A stretch of 64,000 bases of DNA from Cupriavidus gilardii (lineage in GTDB: Bacteria > Pseudomonadota > Gammaproteobacteria > Burkholderiales > Burkholderiaceae), in assembly GCF_013314895.1 (NCBI RefSeq), contig NZ_JABTYE010000012.1, forward strand, positions 1 through 64,000, given 5' to 3'. This document shows positions 11,531 through 21,178 of this stretch, one piece after another; the first letter of the stretch is position 1, and each line of letters opens with the position of its first letter. The notes below the pieces were generated by a model. It worked only from the letters and a program-made list of their open reading frames with translations. It was not told where the DNA came from and did no database searches. A program made the translations under genes and the position numbers.

Positions 11531-13058
11531 CGCGTGTCCCTTCCTGCTGCCGCAGCAGCTCCACGAACTTGCCGACTGCCGCGTACGCCTTGATGCGGGC
11601 GCGAATGCCGTCGGCCATGGCGTTGATCCATTCTTCCTCGGCCAGGAAGATCTCGCGGTCGCGGGTGATGACCTCGGTCAGCGAGCGCTTGTTCAGCATG
11701 TATTCCTGCCAGTAGAGATTGCGCGACGAGCGCGACAGCTCGATCACGTTGCGGTAGCTGGCCAGCCGCGCGGCCGCGCCCTCGGCCTCGGTCTGCGCGG
11801 CATACAGCGCGGTGCGCGTGCGCAGGCGCTGGTTGTCCAGCGCATCGGCGGCGGCGCGTTCCTGCGCCTGCGCGGCGGCGATGCGATGCTGGGCGAGCCG
11901 GCCCAGCGAGAAGTCGCCGCGGATCGACAGGCCGACCCAGGTGTCGTCGTTGGCGTTGGCGCGCCCGGTGGACAGCGAACGGCTGACGCCGACGCTGACC
12001 GATGGATAGCGTTCGGCCTTGGCGAGATCGACATTGGCGGCTGCGGCTTCGACGGCGGCGCGGGCGGCCAGCACCGATGGCGTCTCGTCGATCTGCTCGT
12101 CGCGTCCGCCGCCGCCGTCGCGCGTGATCCGCTCGATCACGCCGCCGGTGTTGGCCAGGTCCGCCACCTGCTGCGGACGCGTGCCGATCAGTTCGGCCAG
12201 TTTGGTGGCGGCCACATCGAAGCGGTTGCGTGCCTTCAGCACTTCGGCATTGGCACGCAGCGTCGCGACCTCGGCCAGGTCACGGTCGGACGACACCGAC
12301 AGGCCGGCGCGCACCCGCTCGCCGATGCGCGCGCGGGTTTCCTCCATCGATGCCACCTGGCGTTGCGCGGCGGCGATCACGGCCTGGCTCGCGGCCAGTT
12401 CGACAAAGGTATCCGCGGTATTGGCGGCCACCGTCTCGACGGTGTCGGCGAGTTGATGCTGGCTCTTGCCCAGATTGGCGTCGGCCGCGGAGATCTTGCT
12501 GCGTGTGCGGCCGAAGTCGTAGAGCAGTTGGCTCGCGCCGACCGAGGCGCGCGAGCCGAGATCGTTGCCGCCGCTGCCGAAGCTGCCGCCATAGCCGGGC
12601 TGCACGCCGTACTCGATCTTCGGATACCAGGCGGCCTTGGCCACGGAGATCTCGGACAGGTTCTGCGTGACCACCGCGTTGGCGCGGCTGATGTCGGGAT
12701 GGCGCGCGATCGCGATGCCGACCGCGTTGCGCAGCGTCAGGCCGTCGAGGGCGATGCGTTGGGGAGCCGATGGGCCGGGCAGGCCGGCGGCGCTCGCCGG
12801 GGCCGGGGAAGCGGTATAAGGTGCGGCCGATGCCGTCCCGGGGTAGGGCGCCGCAAGCAATGCCAGTGCGGTCAATGCGGACAGCGTCGCCGATGGCGGC
12901 AGGGTTCGCAGCGTGTGCCCGGCGGGATGCCGGGAAGGGAGCGGGCGCTGCCGGGTCCGCGCTCCGTTTGAAAAGAGGGCCACGATGGATCTCAACGATG
13001 TCGGTTTCACGGAATCACCACGGTCCGCGGTGAAGGCTTTTGACATGTGGCCGCGCAT
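11523..13058 (-). CDS. TolC-like outer membrane channel for type I secretion
   Basis: The outer membrane component of the exporter. Two outer membrane efflux (OEP) repeats are visible: helical hairpin regions around LTLRNAVGIAIARHPDISRANA and the later LAARAAVEAAAANVDLAKAERYPSVSVGVS. A hydrophobic signal-like stretch (LSALTALALLAAPYPGTASA) precedes the mature part. The start is uncertain: ATG codons at 13058 and 13046 and a GTG at 13010 are in frame, and none has a convincing ribosome site. The N-terminus is unusually long before the signal segment, which favours a later start. It overlaps the ABC gene downstream; the adhesin gene upstream is cut off from it by a strong terminator. Confidence 0.88.
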   Translation of the reverse strand: MRGHMSKAFTADRGDSVKPTSLRSIVALFSNGARTRQRPLPSRHPAGHTLRTLPPSATLSALTALALLAAPYPGTASAAPYTASPAPASAAGLPGPSAPQRIALDGLTLRNAVGIAIARHPDISRANAVVTQNLSEISVAKAAWYPKIEYGVQPGYGGSFGSGGNDLGSRASVGASQLLYDFGRTRSKISAADANLGKSQHQLADTVETVAANTADTFVELAASQAVIAAAQRQVASMEETRARIGERVRAGLSVSSDRDLAEVATLRANAEVLKARNRFDVAATKLAELIGTRPQQVADLANTGGVIERITRDGGGGRDEQIDETPSVLAARAAVEAAAANVDLAKAERYPSVSVGVSRSLSTGRANANDDTWVGLSIRGDFSLGRLAQHRIAAAQAQERAAADALDNQRLRTRTALYAAQTEAEGAAARLASYRNVIELSRSSRNLYWQEYMLNKRSLTEVITRDREIFLAEEEWINAMADGIRARIKAYAAVGKFVELLRQQEGTRDE

Positions 13059-13162
13059 CGGTCGCGAGGCAGCGTCGCGGCCGACGGGGTAGTGCAAGGT
13101 ATTGAACGGCGGTCGATGCAGTCTGGCCGGACTCCTTGTGGCAGGTGAGGTGAAAAAGTCCG

Positions 13163-13204
13163 GCGAAGCGGGCGGCGGGACGGGGAACCCGCCGCCCGCT
13201 TCGC
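13163..13204 (-). terminator. strong intrinsic terminator after the adhesin gene
   Basis: A perfect 17-bp inverted repeat (13163-13179 and 13188-13204) with an 8-nt loop starts immediately after the adhesin stop codon. On the minus strand it is followed by GGACTTTTTC. It separates the giant adhesin transcript from the secretion operon downstream. Confidence 0.9.
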
Positions 13205-16200
13205 TCAGACGAGAACCTGGCGATTGGCCAGCAGCGTTTCCAGATCGGTGTTGACGTTGTTCAGCGTGACCAGCGTTTCCATGCCGAAGGCGGTGCCGGC
13301 GCCGTCGCGGTCGATGTGGATGACCGTGTTGGTGCCGTCGCTGGTGGCATCCAGGAATTGCTTGATGCTGTCGCCGTCGTCGACCTTTGCCACGCCGTCG
13401 ACGTAATGCGCCGGGCCATCGCCGTCGCCGGTGTAGCCGACCAGCAGGCTCGACAGGTCGATCACGTCGGAGCCGGCTTGCCCCGGCGCCGTCCCGACCG
13501 TGAAGTCGGTGATGATGTCGCTGCCGTTGCCGCCGGTGCCGTCGTTGGCCACGACTTCGTACAGGAACACATCGCTGCCGGCGCCGCCCGTCATCGTGTC
13601 GTTGCCGGCACCGCCGATCAGCAGGTCGTTGCCCGCGCCGCCGCGCATCGTGTCGTTGCCCGCGCCGCCGCGCATCGTGTCGTTGCCCGCGCCGCCGCGC
13701 AGCAGGTCATTGCCGTCGCCGCCGTCGAGCGTGTCGTCGCCCGCGTAGCCGTAGAGCCGGTCGCTGCCGCTGGTGCCGGTGCGCGTATCGGAGCCCGACG
13801 TGCCTTCGATGATCGCGCTGGACTGGCTCGATCCCAGCAGACCGGCGAGCACCTCGGCGCTGGCGAGCTGGGCTGCGTTGGCGGTATCGCTCAACCCGGT
13901 GGTGTCGGTCGCGGTGATCGTGAAGTTCGACAGCAGGTCCAGGCTGACGCCCAGCAGGCCGCCTTCGATCGTCACCGAGCCGAGCAGCTCGTTGAGCCGC
14001 AGCGTATCGATCGGTCCGCCGTCGGCCGACGTGATGGTCAGCGTGGACGAAGCCGCGATAATGCCCCCAATGCCACTGTTGTGATTCGGCACGACGGTAA
14101 TACCGAGCTCCGCGGCAAGGTCGGCGTTGTATCCCAACCGCTGCAGCGGCAGGCCGAGCAGGCCGCCGTAGCGCAGCACCACCTGCTGGATGTTGTTGTT
14201 GTAGTCGCTCGCCCCGAACACCTGCTGCGAGCTCAGGTCGATCAGCCCGAGCACATTGGCGTCGACGATGCCGAGCAGCCCACCCGAGTCCTGCGCCGAT
14301 ACCTCCGGCGCGACGTTGGTTGAGATCGTGAAGGCCTGCGTGTCGCTGGTACCGAGATTGCCGGCCGCGTCGATCACACGCACCGTCACCGAGTGGCTGC
14401 CGTCGGCGAACTGATGATTGCTTGCCGACCATGACCACGTCGTGCCGTCGACGGTCGCCTGGGTCCAGGTATTGCCGCCGTCGTAGCTGACTTCGACCCG
14501 GTCGCCGGCGGCCAGCGGGGCGCCGAGTGTGCCGGAGAAGGTCGGCGTGGTGTCGCCGGTGATCCAGTCTCCAGCGGCGCCGGTATCGTCGGTGACGCCG
14601 GTGATGGTCACCGTGGCGGTCGGCGCCGCGGTATCGACGGTCAGGTTGAAGGCCGCACTGGCCGGGCTGGCATTGCCGGCCGCATCGGTCGCAATCGCCG
14701 TCAGCGCATAGCCGCCGTCCGTCAGCGGCGTGGTCGGCGTGAAGGTCCAGTTGCCAGTGCCGTCGGCGGTTGCCGTGCCGATCAGCGTGGTGCCGTTGAA
14801 GATTCGCACCGTGCTGTTGGCCTCGGCCGTGCCGGCGATCGTCGGCGTGCTGTCGTTGGTGCTGCCGCCCGAGGTCAAGGCGCCGCTGGCCGGATCGACA
14901 TCGTCGGTCACGCTGACGATGACCGGCGCGGTCGGCGCCACGGCGTCGACCGTCGCGCTGCCCGGGGCGCTGGTGTTGCCAGCGGCGTCGGTCGCGGTGG
15001 CGCTGACGACGGTGCCGTCGGCCAGCGGGGTCGTGGGCGTATAGGTCCAGCTGCCGCTGCCGTCCGCGGTGACGGTGGCGTCGGGCGTGCCGTCGCCATT
15101 GGTGTCGATCGCGATCGTGCTGTTGGCCTCGGCGGTGCCTTCGATCACCGTGCCGTTGGTCGGCGCGATGACCGGCGCGGCCGGCGGCACGGCATCCACG
15201 GTCGCGGTGGCCGGCGCGCTGGTGTTGCCCACGGCATCGCGCGCCGTGACGCTGACGACGGTGCCGTCAGGCAGCGGCGTGGCCGGCGTATGGGACCAGT
15301 TGCCGCTGCCGTCGGCGGTGACCGTGGCATCGGGCGTGCCGTCGCCATTGGTGTCGATGTCGACGGTGCTGTTGGCCTCGGCGGTGCCCTCGAGCAGCGT
15401 GCCGTCGGTCGGCGCGATGGTCGGCATGGCCGGCGGCAGCGCATCGACCGTGGTGGTCGCCGGAGCGCTGACGTTGCCGGCGGCATCGCTCGCGGTGACG
15501 TTGACGACGGTGCCATCGGCCAGCGGCGTCGTGGGCGTATAGGTCCAGTTGCCGGTGCCGTCGGCGGTCACGGTGGCGTCGGGTGTGCCGTCGCCGTTGG
15601 TGTCGATATTGACCGTGCTGTTCGCGTCCGCGGTGCCCTGCAGCAGCGTGCCGTCGGTTGGCTGGATCGTCGGCGTGCCCGGCGCCACCGCGTCGACGGT
15701 GGCGCTGGCCGGTGTGCTGGTGTTGCCGGCAGCATCGGTCGCGGTGACGTTGACGACGGTGCCGTCGGCCAGCGGCGTGGTGGGCGTGTAGGTCCAGTTG
15801 CCGGTGCCATCGGCGGTGACCGTGGCATCGGGCGTGCCGTCGCCGTTGGTGTCGATATTGACGGTGCTGTTGGCCTCGGCGGTGCCTTCGAGCAGCGTGC
15901 CGTTGGTCGGCGCGATGGTTGGCGCGGCCGGCGGGACCGAATCGATGACGATCGTCGCCGGTGCACTGGCGTTGCCGGCGGCATCGGCCGCCGTCACGCT
16001 GATGGTCGTGCCATCGGCGATCGGCGACGTGGGCGCGTAGGTCCAATTGCCGCTGCCGTCGGCGGTCACGGTGGCATCCGGCGTGCCGTCGCCATCGGTG
16101 TCGATGGCGATGCTGCTGTTGGCTTCGGCGGTGCCGGCGATCGTGCCGCCATTGGCCTCGGTGATAACCGGGGCGGCCGGCGCAGCGGTGTCGACCGTGA

Positions 16201-19200
16201 AGTCGAATCCGCCGCTGACCGGGCTGGTGTTGCCGGCCGCGTCGGTCGCGGTGGCCGTCAGCGAGTAGCTGCCGTCGGTCAGCGGCGTGGTCGGCGAGAA
16301 GGTCCAGTTGCCGCTGCCATCGGCGACGACGGTGCCCAGCAGCGTGGTGCCGTTGAAGACCTGGATCGTGCTGTTGGCTTCCGCGGTGCCGGCGATCGTC
16401 GGCGTGGCGTCGTTGGTGCTGTCGCCGGAGGTCAGCGGCGCCGAGACCGGATCGACATCGTCGACGACCGACGTGATGGCCGGTGCGGCGGGGGCCGCGG
16501 CATCGACCGTGGCGCTGGCCGGTGCGCTGGTGTTGCCGGCGGCATCGGTCGCGGTGACGTTGACGACGGTGCCGTCGGCCAGCGGCGTGGTGGGCGTGTA
16601 GATCCAGTTGCCGGTGCCATCGGCGGTGACCGTGGCATCGGGCGTGCCGTCGCCATTCGTGTCGATATTGACGGTGCTGTTGGCCTCGGCGGTGCCTTCG
16701 ATCACCGAGCCGTTGGTTGGCTCGATCGTCGGCGCGGCCGGTGCGGCGGCATCGACGGTGGCGGTGGCCGGTGCGCTGGTATTGCCCGCGGCATCGGTGG
16801 CCGTGACGCTGACGACCGTGCCGTCGGCCAGCGGGGTCGTGGGCGTGTAGGTCCAGTTGCCGGCGCCATCGGCGGTGACCGTGGCGTCGGCAGTGCCGTC
16901 GCCGTTGGTATCGATACGGACGGTGCTGTTGGCTTCGGCGGTGCCCTCGAGCAGCGTGCCGTTGGTCGGTGCGATGGTCGGTGCGCCAGGGGGCAGGGCA
17001 TCGACCGTGGCGGTGGCCGGGGTGCTGACGTTGCCGGCGGCATCGGTCGCCGTCACGCTGACTGCCGTGCCGTCGGCGAGCGGGACACCCGGCGAGAAGC
17101 TCCACACGCCGCTGCCATCGGCGGTCACGGTGCCGTCCGGCGTGCCGTCGCCATTGGTGTCGATGGCGATGCTGCTGAACGGGTCGGCCGTGCCTGTGAT
17201 GGTGTCGGCGCTGGCCTGCAGGATGACCGGCACGGCGGGCGCGGCGGTATCGACGGTGAAGTCGAAGGCGGCGCTGGCCGGGCAGGTGTTGCCGGCGGCG
17301 TCGGTGGCAACGGCGGTCAGCGAATAGCTGCCGTCGGCCAGTGGCGTGGCCGGCGAGAAGGTCCAGTTGCCGCTGCCGTCGGCGGTCGCCGTGCCCAGCA
17401 GCGCGGTGCCGTTGAAGATCTGCACGGTGCTGTTGGCTTCCGCGGAGCCGGCGATCGTCGGCGTGGCGTCGTTGGTGCTGTCGCCGGAAGTCAGCGGCGC
17501 GGAGACCGGATCGACGTCATCGACCACCGTGGTGATGACGGGCGCGGCCGGCGCGGCGGCATCGACGGTGGCGTTGGCCGGCGCGCTGACGTTGCCGGCG
17601 GCATCGGTCGCGGTGACCTCGACGACGGTGCCGTCGGCCAGCGGCGTGGTCGGCGTATAGGTCCAGTTGCCGGAGCCGTCGGCGGTCACCGTGGCGTCGG
17701 CGCTGCCGTCGCCGTTGGTGTCGATATTGACGGTGCTGTTGGCCTCGGCGGTGCCCTGGAGCAGCGTGCCGTTGGTCGGCGCGATCGTCGGCAGGCCCGG
17801 CGGCACGGCGTCGATCGTGGCCGTGGCCGGGGCGCTGGCGTTGCCGGCGGGATCGGTGGCGGTGACGCTGACCGTCGCACCGTCGGGCAGCGGCGTAGCC
17901 GGCGTATAGGTCCAGTTGCCCGAGCCGTCGGCGGTGACCGTGGCATCGGGCGTGCCGTCGCCATTGGTATCGATCGCGATGGTGCTGTTCGCGTCCGCGG
18001 TCCCCGCGATCGTGTTGCCATTGGCCTGGACGATGACCGGGACTGCCGGCGGCGCGGTATCGACCGTCAGCTCGAACGCCGTGCTGGCCGGGCTGGTGTT
18101 GCCGGCGGCATCGGTCGCGGTGGCCGTCAGCGAGTAACTGCCGTCGGCCAGCGGCGTGCTCGGCGTGAAGCTCCAGTTGCCGGTGCCGTCGGCAATCGCC
18201 GTGCCCAGCAGCGTGGTGCCGTTGAAGATCTGCACGGTGCTGTTCGCCTCCGCGGTACCGGCGATCGTCGGCGTGGCGTCGTTGGTGCTGCCGCCCGAGG
18301 TCAGCGGGCCACTGACCGGGTCCATATCGTCGGTGACGCTGGCGATCGCCGGTGCGACGGGCGCAACCGAGTCGATGGTGGCGGTGACCGGCCCGCTGCT
18401 GTTGCCCGCGGCATCGACCGCGGTCACGCTGACCGTGGTGCCGTCGGTCAGCGGCGTGGTGGGGGTATAGCTCCAGTTGCCGCTGCCATCGGCGATGACG
18501 GTGGCATCCGCCGTGCCGTCGCCGTTCAGATCGATCGCGATGGTGCTGCCGGCTTCGGCCGTGCCGGCCAGCGTGGTGCCGGTGGCCTGCGTAATGGCCG
18601 GGGCGGCAGGGGCGGCGGTATCGACGGTGATGACGAAGGCGGTGCCGGGTCCGCTGACATTGCCGACCGCGTCGGTGGCCGTCGCCGTCAGCGAATAGGT
18701 GCCGTCGGCAAGCGGCGTGGCCGGCGTGAAGGTCCAGTTGCCGCTGCCGTCGGCGACGACGGTGCCCAGCAGCGTGGTGCCGTTGAAGATCTGGACCGTG
18801 CTGTTCGCTTCCGCGGTGCCGGCGATCGTCGGCGTGGTGTCGTTGGTGCTGCCGCCCGACGTCAGCGGGCCGCTGACCGGATCGGTGTCGTCGGTGACGC
18901 CGGAAATCGCCGGCGCGGCGGGCGCGGCCGCGTCGACGGTCGTCGTCGCGGGGCCGCTGGTATTGCCTGCAGGGTCGGTCGCGGTGACGGTGACCGTGGT
19001 GCCGTCGGGCAGCGGCGAGGTCGGCGTGTAGGTCCAGTTGCCGTTGCCGTCGGCGATGACGGTCGCCTCGGGCGTGCCGTCGCCGTTCAGGTCGATGCCG
19101 ACCGTGCTGCCGGCCTCGGCGGTGCCGCTCAGGGTCGCGCCATTGCTGGGATTCAGCGTCGGCGTGGCGGGCGCCGTGGTGTCGATCGCCACGTCGATCA

Positions 19201-19921
19201 CCGTGGGCTCGCTGGTCTTGCCATCGGTGCCGGTCTGCGTGACGACGATCTGATGCTGGCCAGCGGCGAGCGCCGGCGGCGTGTAGCTCCAGTTGCCGTT
19301 GCCGTCGGCGTTGACGGTCACCGGCGGCTGGCCGTCGATCGAGATGTGGATGCGGCCGTTCGGTACGGCGCCCGTGCCCTGCAGTGTCGGCGTGGCGTCG
19401 TTGGTTGCGCTGCCGTTGGCGATCGTTCCCGTACCCGGCGCCTGGTCGTCCAGCAGGCTGACGGTCGGCCTTCCGGGCGCCGGGCGGCTGTCACCGCCGC
19501 CGCCACCACCGCCGCCGCCGGCCGCTGCGGCGATTACGCCGGCACCTGCCGCAACACCCAGGATGCCGAGCAGCGCCGCGCTGCTGCCGTCGGCGATCGG
19601 TTCGTAGACCACCGCCGATTCGAGGACGTTGTCGCCGCCTGCCATCAGCGCCTGGTCGAAGGTGGCCAGCCAGCGCGACTCGCCCTCGACGAACACCAGA
19701 TTGTTGAAGTTCACGCCATTGGCGAAGAAGCCCTGGATGCGCAACGTTTGCCCATCCTTGAACTCGATCAGCAGGTCATTGCCTTCGCGCGCATAGTTGG
19801 CGACGTTGTCCTTGTTGCCGGCGACCAGGAAGTTGGCGGCACCCTCCGGTGCCGCGACGGTACTGGTCCCCGCGGGCACCGCGACATCGATGTGGTTTTG
19901 CAGAACAGCTGACGAGGCCAT
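13205..19921 (-). CDS. giant BapA/LapA-like repeat adhesin secreted by type I system
   Basis: A 2,238-residue surface protein, probably for adhesion or biofilm. In order: an N-terminal BapA-like domain (1-130) with DLLIEFKDGQTLRIQGFF; a Gly-rich linker near 145; 19 Ig-like modules (about 165-1840), 12 of a short type carrying DTNGDG calcium-type loops and 5 of a longer type starting DDVDPVSGPLTSG; a C-terminal region with RTX nonapeptides GGAGNDTMR repeated at about 2055-2120; then a VC_A0849-type type I secretion end (FLYEVVANDGTGG ... DIITDF ... NRQVLV). The ATG at 19921 has AAGGAG in the right place; a longer in-frame start at 19957 has no such site. The downstream TolC/ABC/HlyD genes are the obvious exporter. 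No LapG/LapD-type release genes are seen. Confidence 0.93.
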   Translation of the reverse strand: MASSAVLQNHIDVAVPAGTSTVAAPEGAANFLVAGNKDNVANYAREGNDLLIEFKDGQTLRIQGFFANGVNFNNLVFVEGESRWLATFDQALMAGGDNVLESAVVYEPIADGSSAALLGILGVAAGAGVIAAAAGGGGGGGGGDSRPAPGRPTVSLLDDQAPGTGTIANGSATNDATPTLQGTGAVPNGRIHISIDGQPPVTVNADGNGNWSYTPPALAAGQHQIVVTQTGTDGKTSEPTVIDVAIDTTAPATPTLNPSNGATLSGTAEAGSTVGIDLNGDGTPEATVIADGNGNWTYTPTSPLPDGTTVTVTATDPAGNTSGPATTTVDAAAPAAPAISGVTDDTDPVSGPLTSGGSTNDTTPTIAGTAEANSTVQIFNGTTLLGTVVADGSGNWTFTPATPLADGTYSLTATATDAVGNVSGPGTAFVITVDTAAPAAPAITQATGTTLAGTAEAGSTIAIDLNGDGTADATVIADGSGNWSYTPTTPLTDGTTVSVTAVDAAGNSSGPVTATIDSVAPVAPAIASVTDDMDPVSGPLTSGGSTNDATPTIAGTAEANSTVQIFNGTTLLGTAIADGTGNWSFTPSTPLADGSYSLTATATDAAGNTSPASTAFELTVDTAPPAVPVIVQANGNTIAGTADANSTIAIDTNGDGTPDATVTADGSGNWTYTPATPLPDGATVSVTATDPAGNASAPATATIDAVPPGLPTIAPTNGTLLQGTAEANSTVNIDTNGDGSADATVTADGSGNWTYTPTTPLADGTVVEVTATDAAGNVSAPANATVDAAAPAAPVITTVVDDVDPVSAPLTSGDSTNDATPTIAGSAEANSTVQIFNGTALLGTATADGSGNWTFSPATPLADGSYSLTAVATDAAGNTCPASAAFDFTVDTAAPAVPVILQASADTITGTADPFSSIAIDTNGDGTPDGTVTADGSGVWSFSPGVPLADGTAVSVTATDAAGNVSTPATATVDALPPGAPTIAPTNGTLLEGTAEANSTVRIDTNGDGTADATVTADGAGNWTYTPTTPLADGTVVSVTATDAAGNTSAPATATVDAAAPAAPTIEPTNGSVIEGTAEANSTVNIDTNGDGTPDATVTADGTGNWIYTPTTPLADGTVVNVTATDAAGNTSAPASATVDAAAPAAPAITSVVDDVDPVSAPLTSGDSTNDATPTIAGTAEANSTIQVFNGTTLLGTVVADGSGNWTFSPTTPLTDGSYSLTATATDAAGNTSPVSGGFDFTVDTAAPAAPVITEANGGTIAGTAEANSSIAIDTDGDGTPDATVTADGSGNWTYAPTSPIADGTTISVTAADAAGNASAPATIVIDSVPPAAPTIAPTNGTLLEGTAEANSTVNIDTNGDGTPDATVTADGTGNWTYTPTTPLADGTVVNVTATDAAGNTSTPASATVDAVAPGTPTIQPTDGTLLQGTADANSTVNIDTNGDGTPDATVTADGTGNWTYTPTTPLADGTVVNVTASDAAGNVSAPATTTVDALPPAMPTIAPTDGTLLEGTAEANSTVDIDTNGDGTPDATVTADGSGNWSHTPATPLPDGTVVSVTARDAVGNTSAPATATVDAVPPAAPVIAPTNGTVIEGTAEANSTIAIDTNGDGTPDATVTADGSGSWTYTPTTPLADGTVVSATATDAAGNTSAPGSATVDAVAPTAPVIVSVTDDVDPASGALTSGGSTNDSTPTIAGTAEANSTVRIFNGTTLIGTATADGTGNWTFTPTTPLTDGGYALTAIATDAAGNASPASAAFNLTVDTAAPTATVTITGVTDDTGAAGDWITGDTTPTFSGTLGAPLAAGDRVEVSYDGGNTWTQATVDGTTWSWSASNHQFADGSHSVTVRVIDAAGNLGTSDTQAFTISTNVAPEVSAQDSGGLLGIVDANVLGLIDLSSQQVFGASDYNNNIQQVVLRYGGLLGLPLQRLGYNADLAAELGITVVPNHNSGIGGIIAASSTLTITSADGGPIDTLRLNELLGSVTIEGGLLGVSLDLLSNFTITATDTTGLSDTANAAQLASAEVLAGLLGSSQSSAIIEGTSGSDTRTGTSGSDRLYGYAGDDTLDGGDGNDLLRGGAGNDTMRGGAGNDTMRGGAGNDLLIGGAGNDTMTGGAGSDVFLYEVVANDGTGGNGSDIITDFTVGTAPGQAGSDVIDLSSLLVGYTGDGDGPAHYVDGVAKVDDGDSIKQFLDATSDGTNTVIHIDRDGAGTAFGMETLVTLNNVNTDLETLLANRQVLV
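14600..19420. repeat. tandem Ig-module repeat array in the adhesin gene
   Basis: About 17 near-identical DNA modules (roughly 250 bp for the short type, 315 bp for the long type) lie head to tail inside the adhesin gene. Conserved cores read back as ADGSGNWTYTPTTPLADGT and VTATDAAGNTSAP. Such an array is prone to recombination and misassembly. It also creates long open frames on the opposite strand, which are not genes. Confidence 0.92.
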
Positions 19922-20113
19922 GCCTATCTCCTTGGATCGATCGGGACTACTGCTCACTATTGGAAATGCAGGGTATAAGTGATTTCCAAGTGGCGGTATG
20001 GCTTCGTCTGTGCGGTAAGCGATATAGTGCGTGCGATTGATATGGCTTGCGTTTTTTTGATAATGATTCGCTGAAAAGCCATTAATGCCGGTAGGTACTT
20101 TAAAAGAAAAAAA

Positions 20114-20137
20114 CCCCTACGCCGGTAGGCGCAGGGG
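20114..20137 (-). terminator. terminator after the araC-type gene
   Basis: A 10-bp stem with one mismatch (CCCCTACGCC / GGCGCAGGGG) and a GGTA loop, followed on the minus strand by GGGGTTTTTTTCTTTT. It ends transcription of the AraC-type gene before the adhesin promoter region. That region (about 19922-20110) is AT-rich and otherwise featureless. Confidence 0.85.
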
Positions 20138-20215
20138 TATTGATTTTCCGACTGGATTAATTCTGATCTGAGCGATATTTATTTCATTGCCGGCAATTCA
20201 GTTGGACAATGCCGG

Positions 20216-21178
20216 TCAATCGCCGCGACGGGTCTCGGAAGGCGTTTCGCCAAACGCCATGCGATAGTCCCTGGCGAATTGTCCGAGATGGCTGAAGCCC
20301 CAGCGCCGTGCGATCTCGGCGATCGACTGCTCCGCGCCAGCGGTACGCAGGTCGGCGTGGGCGCCCTCCAGGCGCACCCGTTTCACATACCCCATCGGCG
20401 TGAAGCCCTTGAACTTGGCGAAGCCGGCCTGCAGCGTGCGGATGCTGACGCGGGCGGCGGTCGCGATGTCGGCCAGTCCGAGCGCCGCGGTGGCGTTGGC
20501 ATGGATGTATTCGATCGCCCGGCGCACATGCCGCGGCGAAGGGCCGCTATGCCGGCGCGCCATATAGACCGAGTAGTTGTGCGGGATCTCCTTGAGCATG
20601 GCGAAGATCACGGCGTCCTGCACGCTCTGCACGATGTCCGGGGCGATGGCGTGCGGGCCGCCATCCGCGTTGAAATAGCGCCGCGCCGCCCGCACCAGTT
20701 CGCCCGCGAAGCGCACGCCGGAAGGCACGCCGCTGCCGGGCGAGAACTTCACGCGGTGCGTCACCGGGCGTTCGATCGACTGCGATAGCCGGCCGTGCAG
20801 GCGCGCCGCATCGATCCGGATGATTTCGTAGCGGCCGGGGCCGAATCCCCACGCGGTAACGCGCCTGGCGTCGGCGATGGTGGTGCCTGGCGGCAAGGGC
20901 CGCAGTCCGTCCTGCTCGGTCGCGAGCGACAGCTGACCTTCGGCGTGGGTGACCAGCAGATAGCCGTCGTGCTGACAAGGCAGCCGCAGGCAGAGCGTGG
21001 TGTCGGTGGCCAGCGTATGCACGGCCATGCCGTCGAGATAGTCGATCTGGATATCGAGCCTGGGCCGGCTGCCATCGGCCTCGATCGTGATGCCGGGATA
21101 GTGGCGGCCAAGCCAATCCTGCGCCTGCGTGACGCTGGACGCGACGATTGCGTCCGTTCCAATGCGGGTTTGTGCCAT
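20216..21178 (-). CDS. AraC-family transcriptional regulator
   Basis: A 320-residue cytoplasmic regulator. The N-terminal ~200 residues resemble the AraC-binding-like domain seen in ToxR/FeaR-like regulators, and the C-terminal ~100 residues form the double helix-turn-helix (HVRRAIEYIHANA ... LADIATAARVSIRTLQAGF ... SIAEIARRWGFSHLGQFARDYRMAFGETPSE). The start is the ATG at 21178. It is followed by its own terminator and then the adhesin gene on the same strand, so control of the adhesin is possible but unproven. The effector is not apparent. Confidence 0.9.
   Translation of the reverse strand: MAQTRIGTDAIVASSVTQAQDWLGRHYPGITIEADGSRPRLDIQIDYLDGMAVHTLATDTTLCLRLPCQHDGYLLVTHAEGQLSLATEQDGLRPLPPGTTIADARRVTAWGFGPGRYEIIRIDAARLHGRLSQSIERPVTHRVKFSPGSGVPSGVRFAGELVRAARRYFNADGGPHAIAPDIVQSVQDAVIFAMLKEIPHNYSVYMARRHSGPSPRHVRRAIEYIHANATAALGLADIATAARVSIRTLQAGFAKFKGFTPMGYVKRVRLEGAHADLRTAGAEQSIAEIARRWGFSHLGQFARDYRMAFGETPSETRRGD

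Noticed and set aside
13600..13760. RTX nonapeptide DNA repeats as a possible CRISPR array
   Set aside because: The repeats are 27-bp coding repeats in frame with the adhesin, without spacers.
15290..19912. 1,540-codon open frame on the plus strand, opposite the adhesin
   Set aside because: It mirrors the adhesin repeats, is dominated by Gly/Arg/Asp from the high-GC repeat, and has no start signals or known domain.
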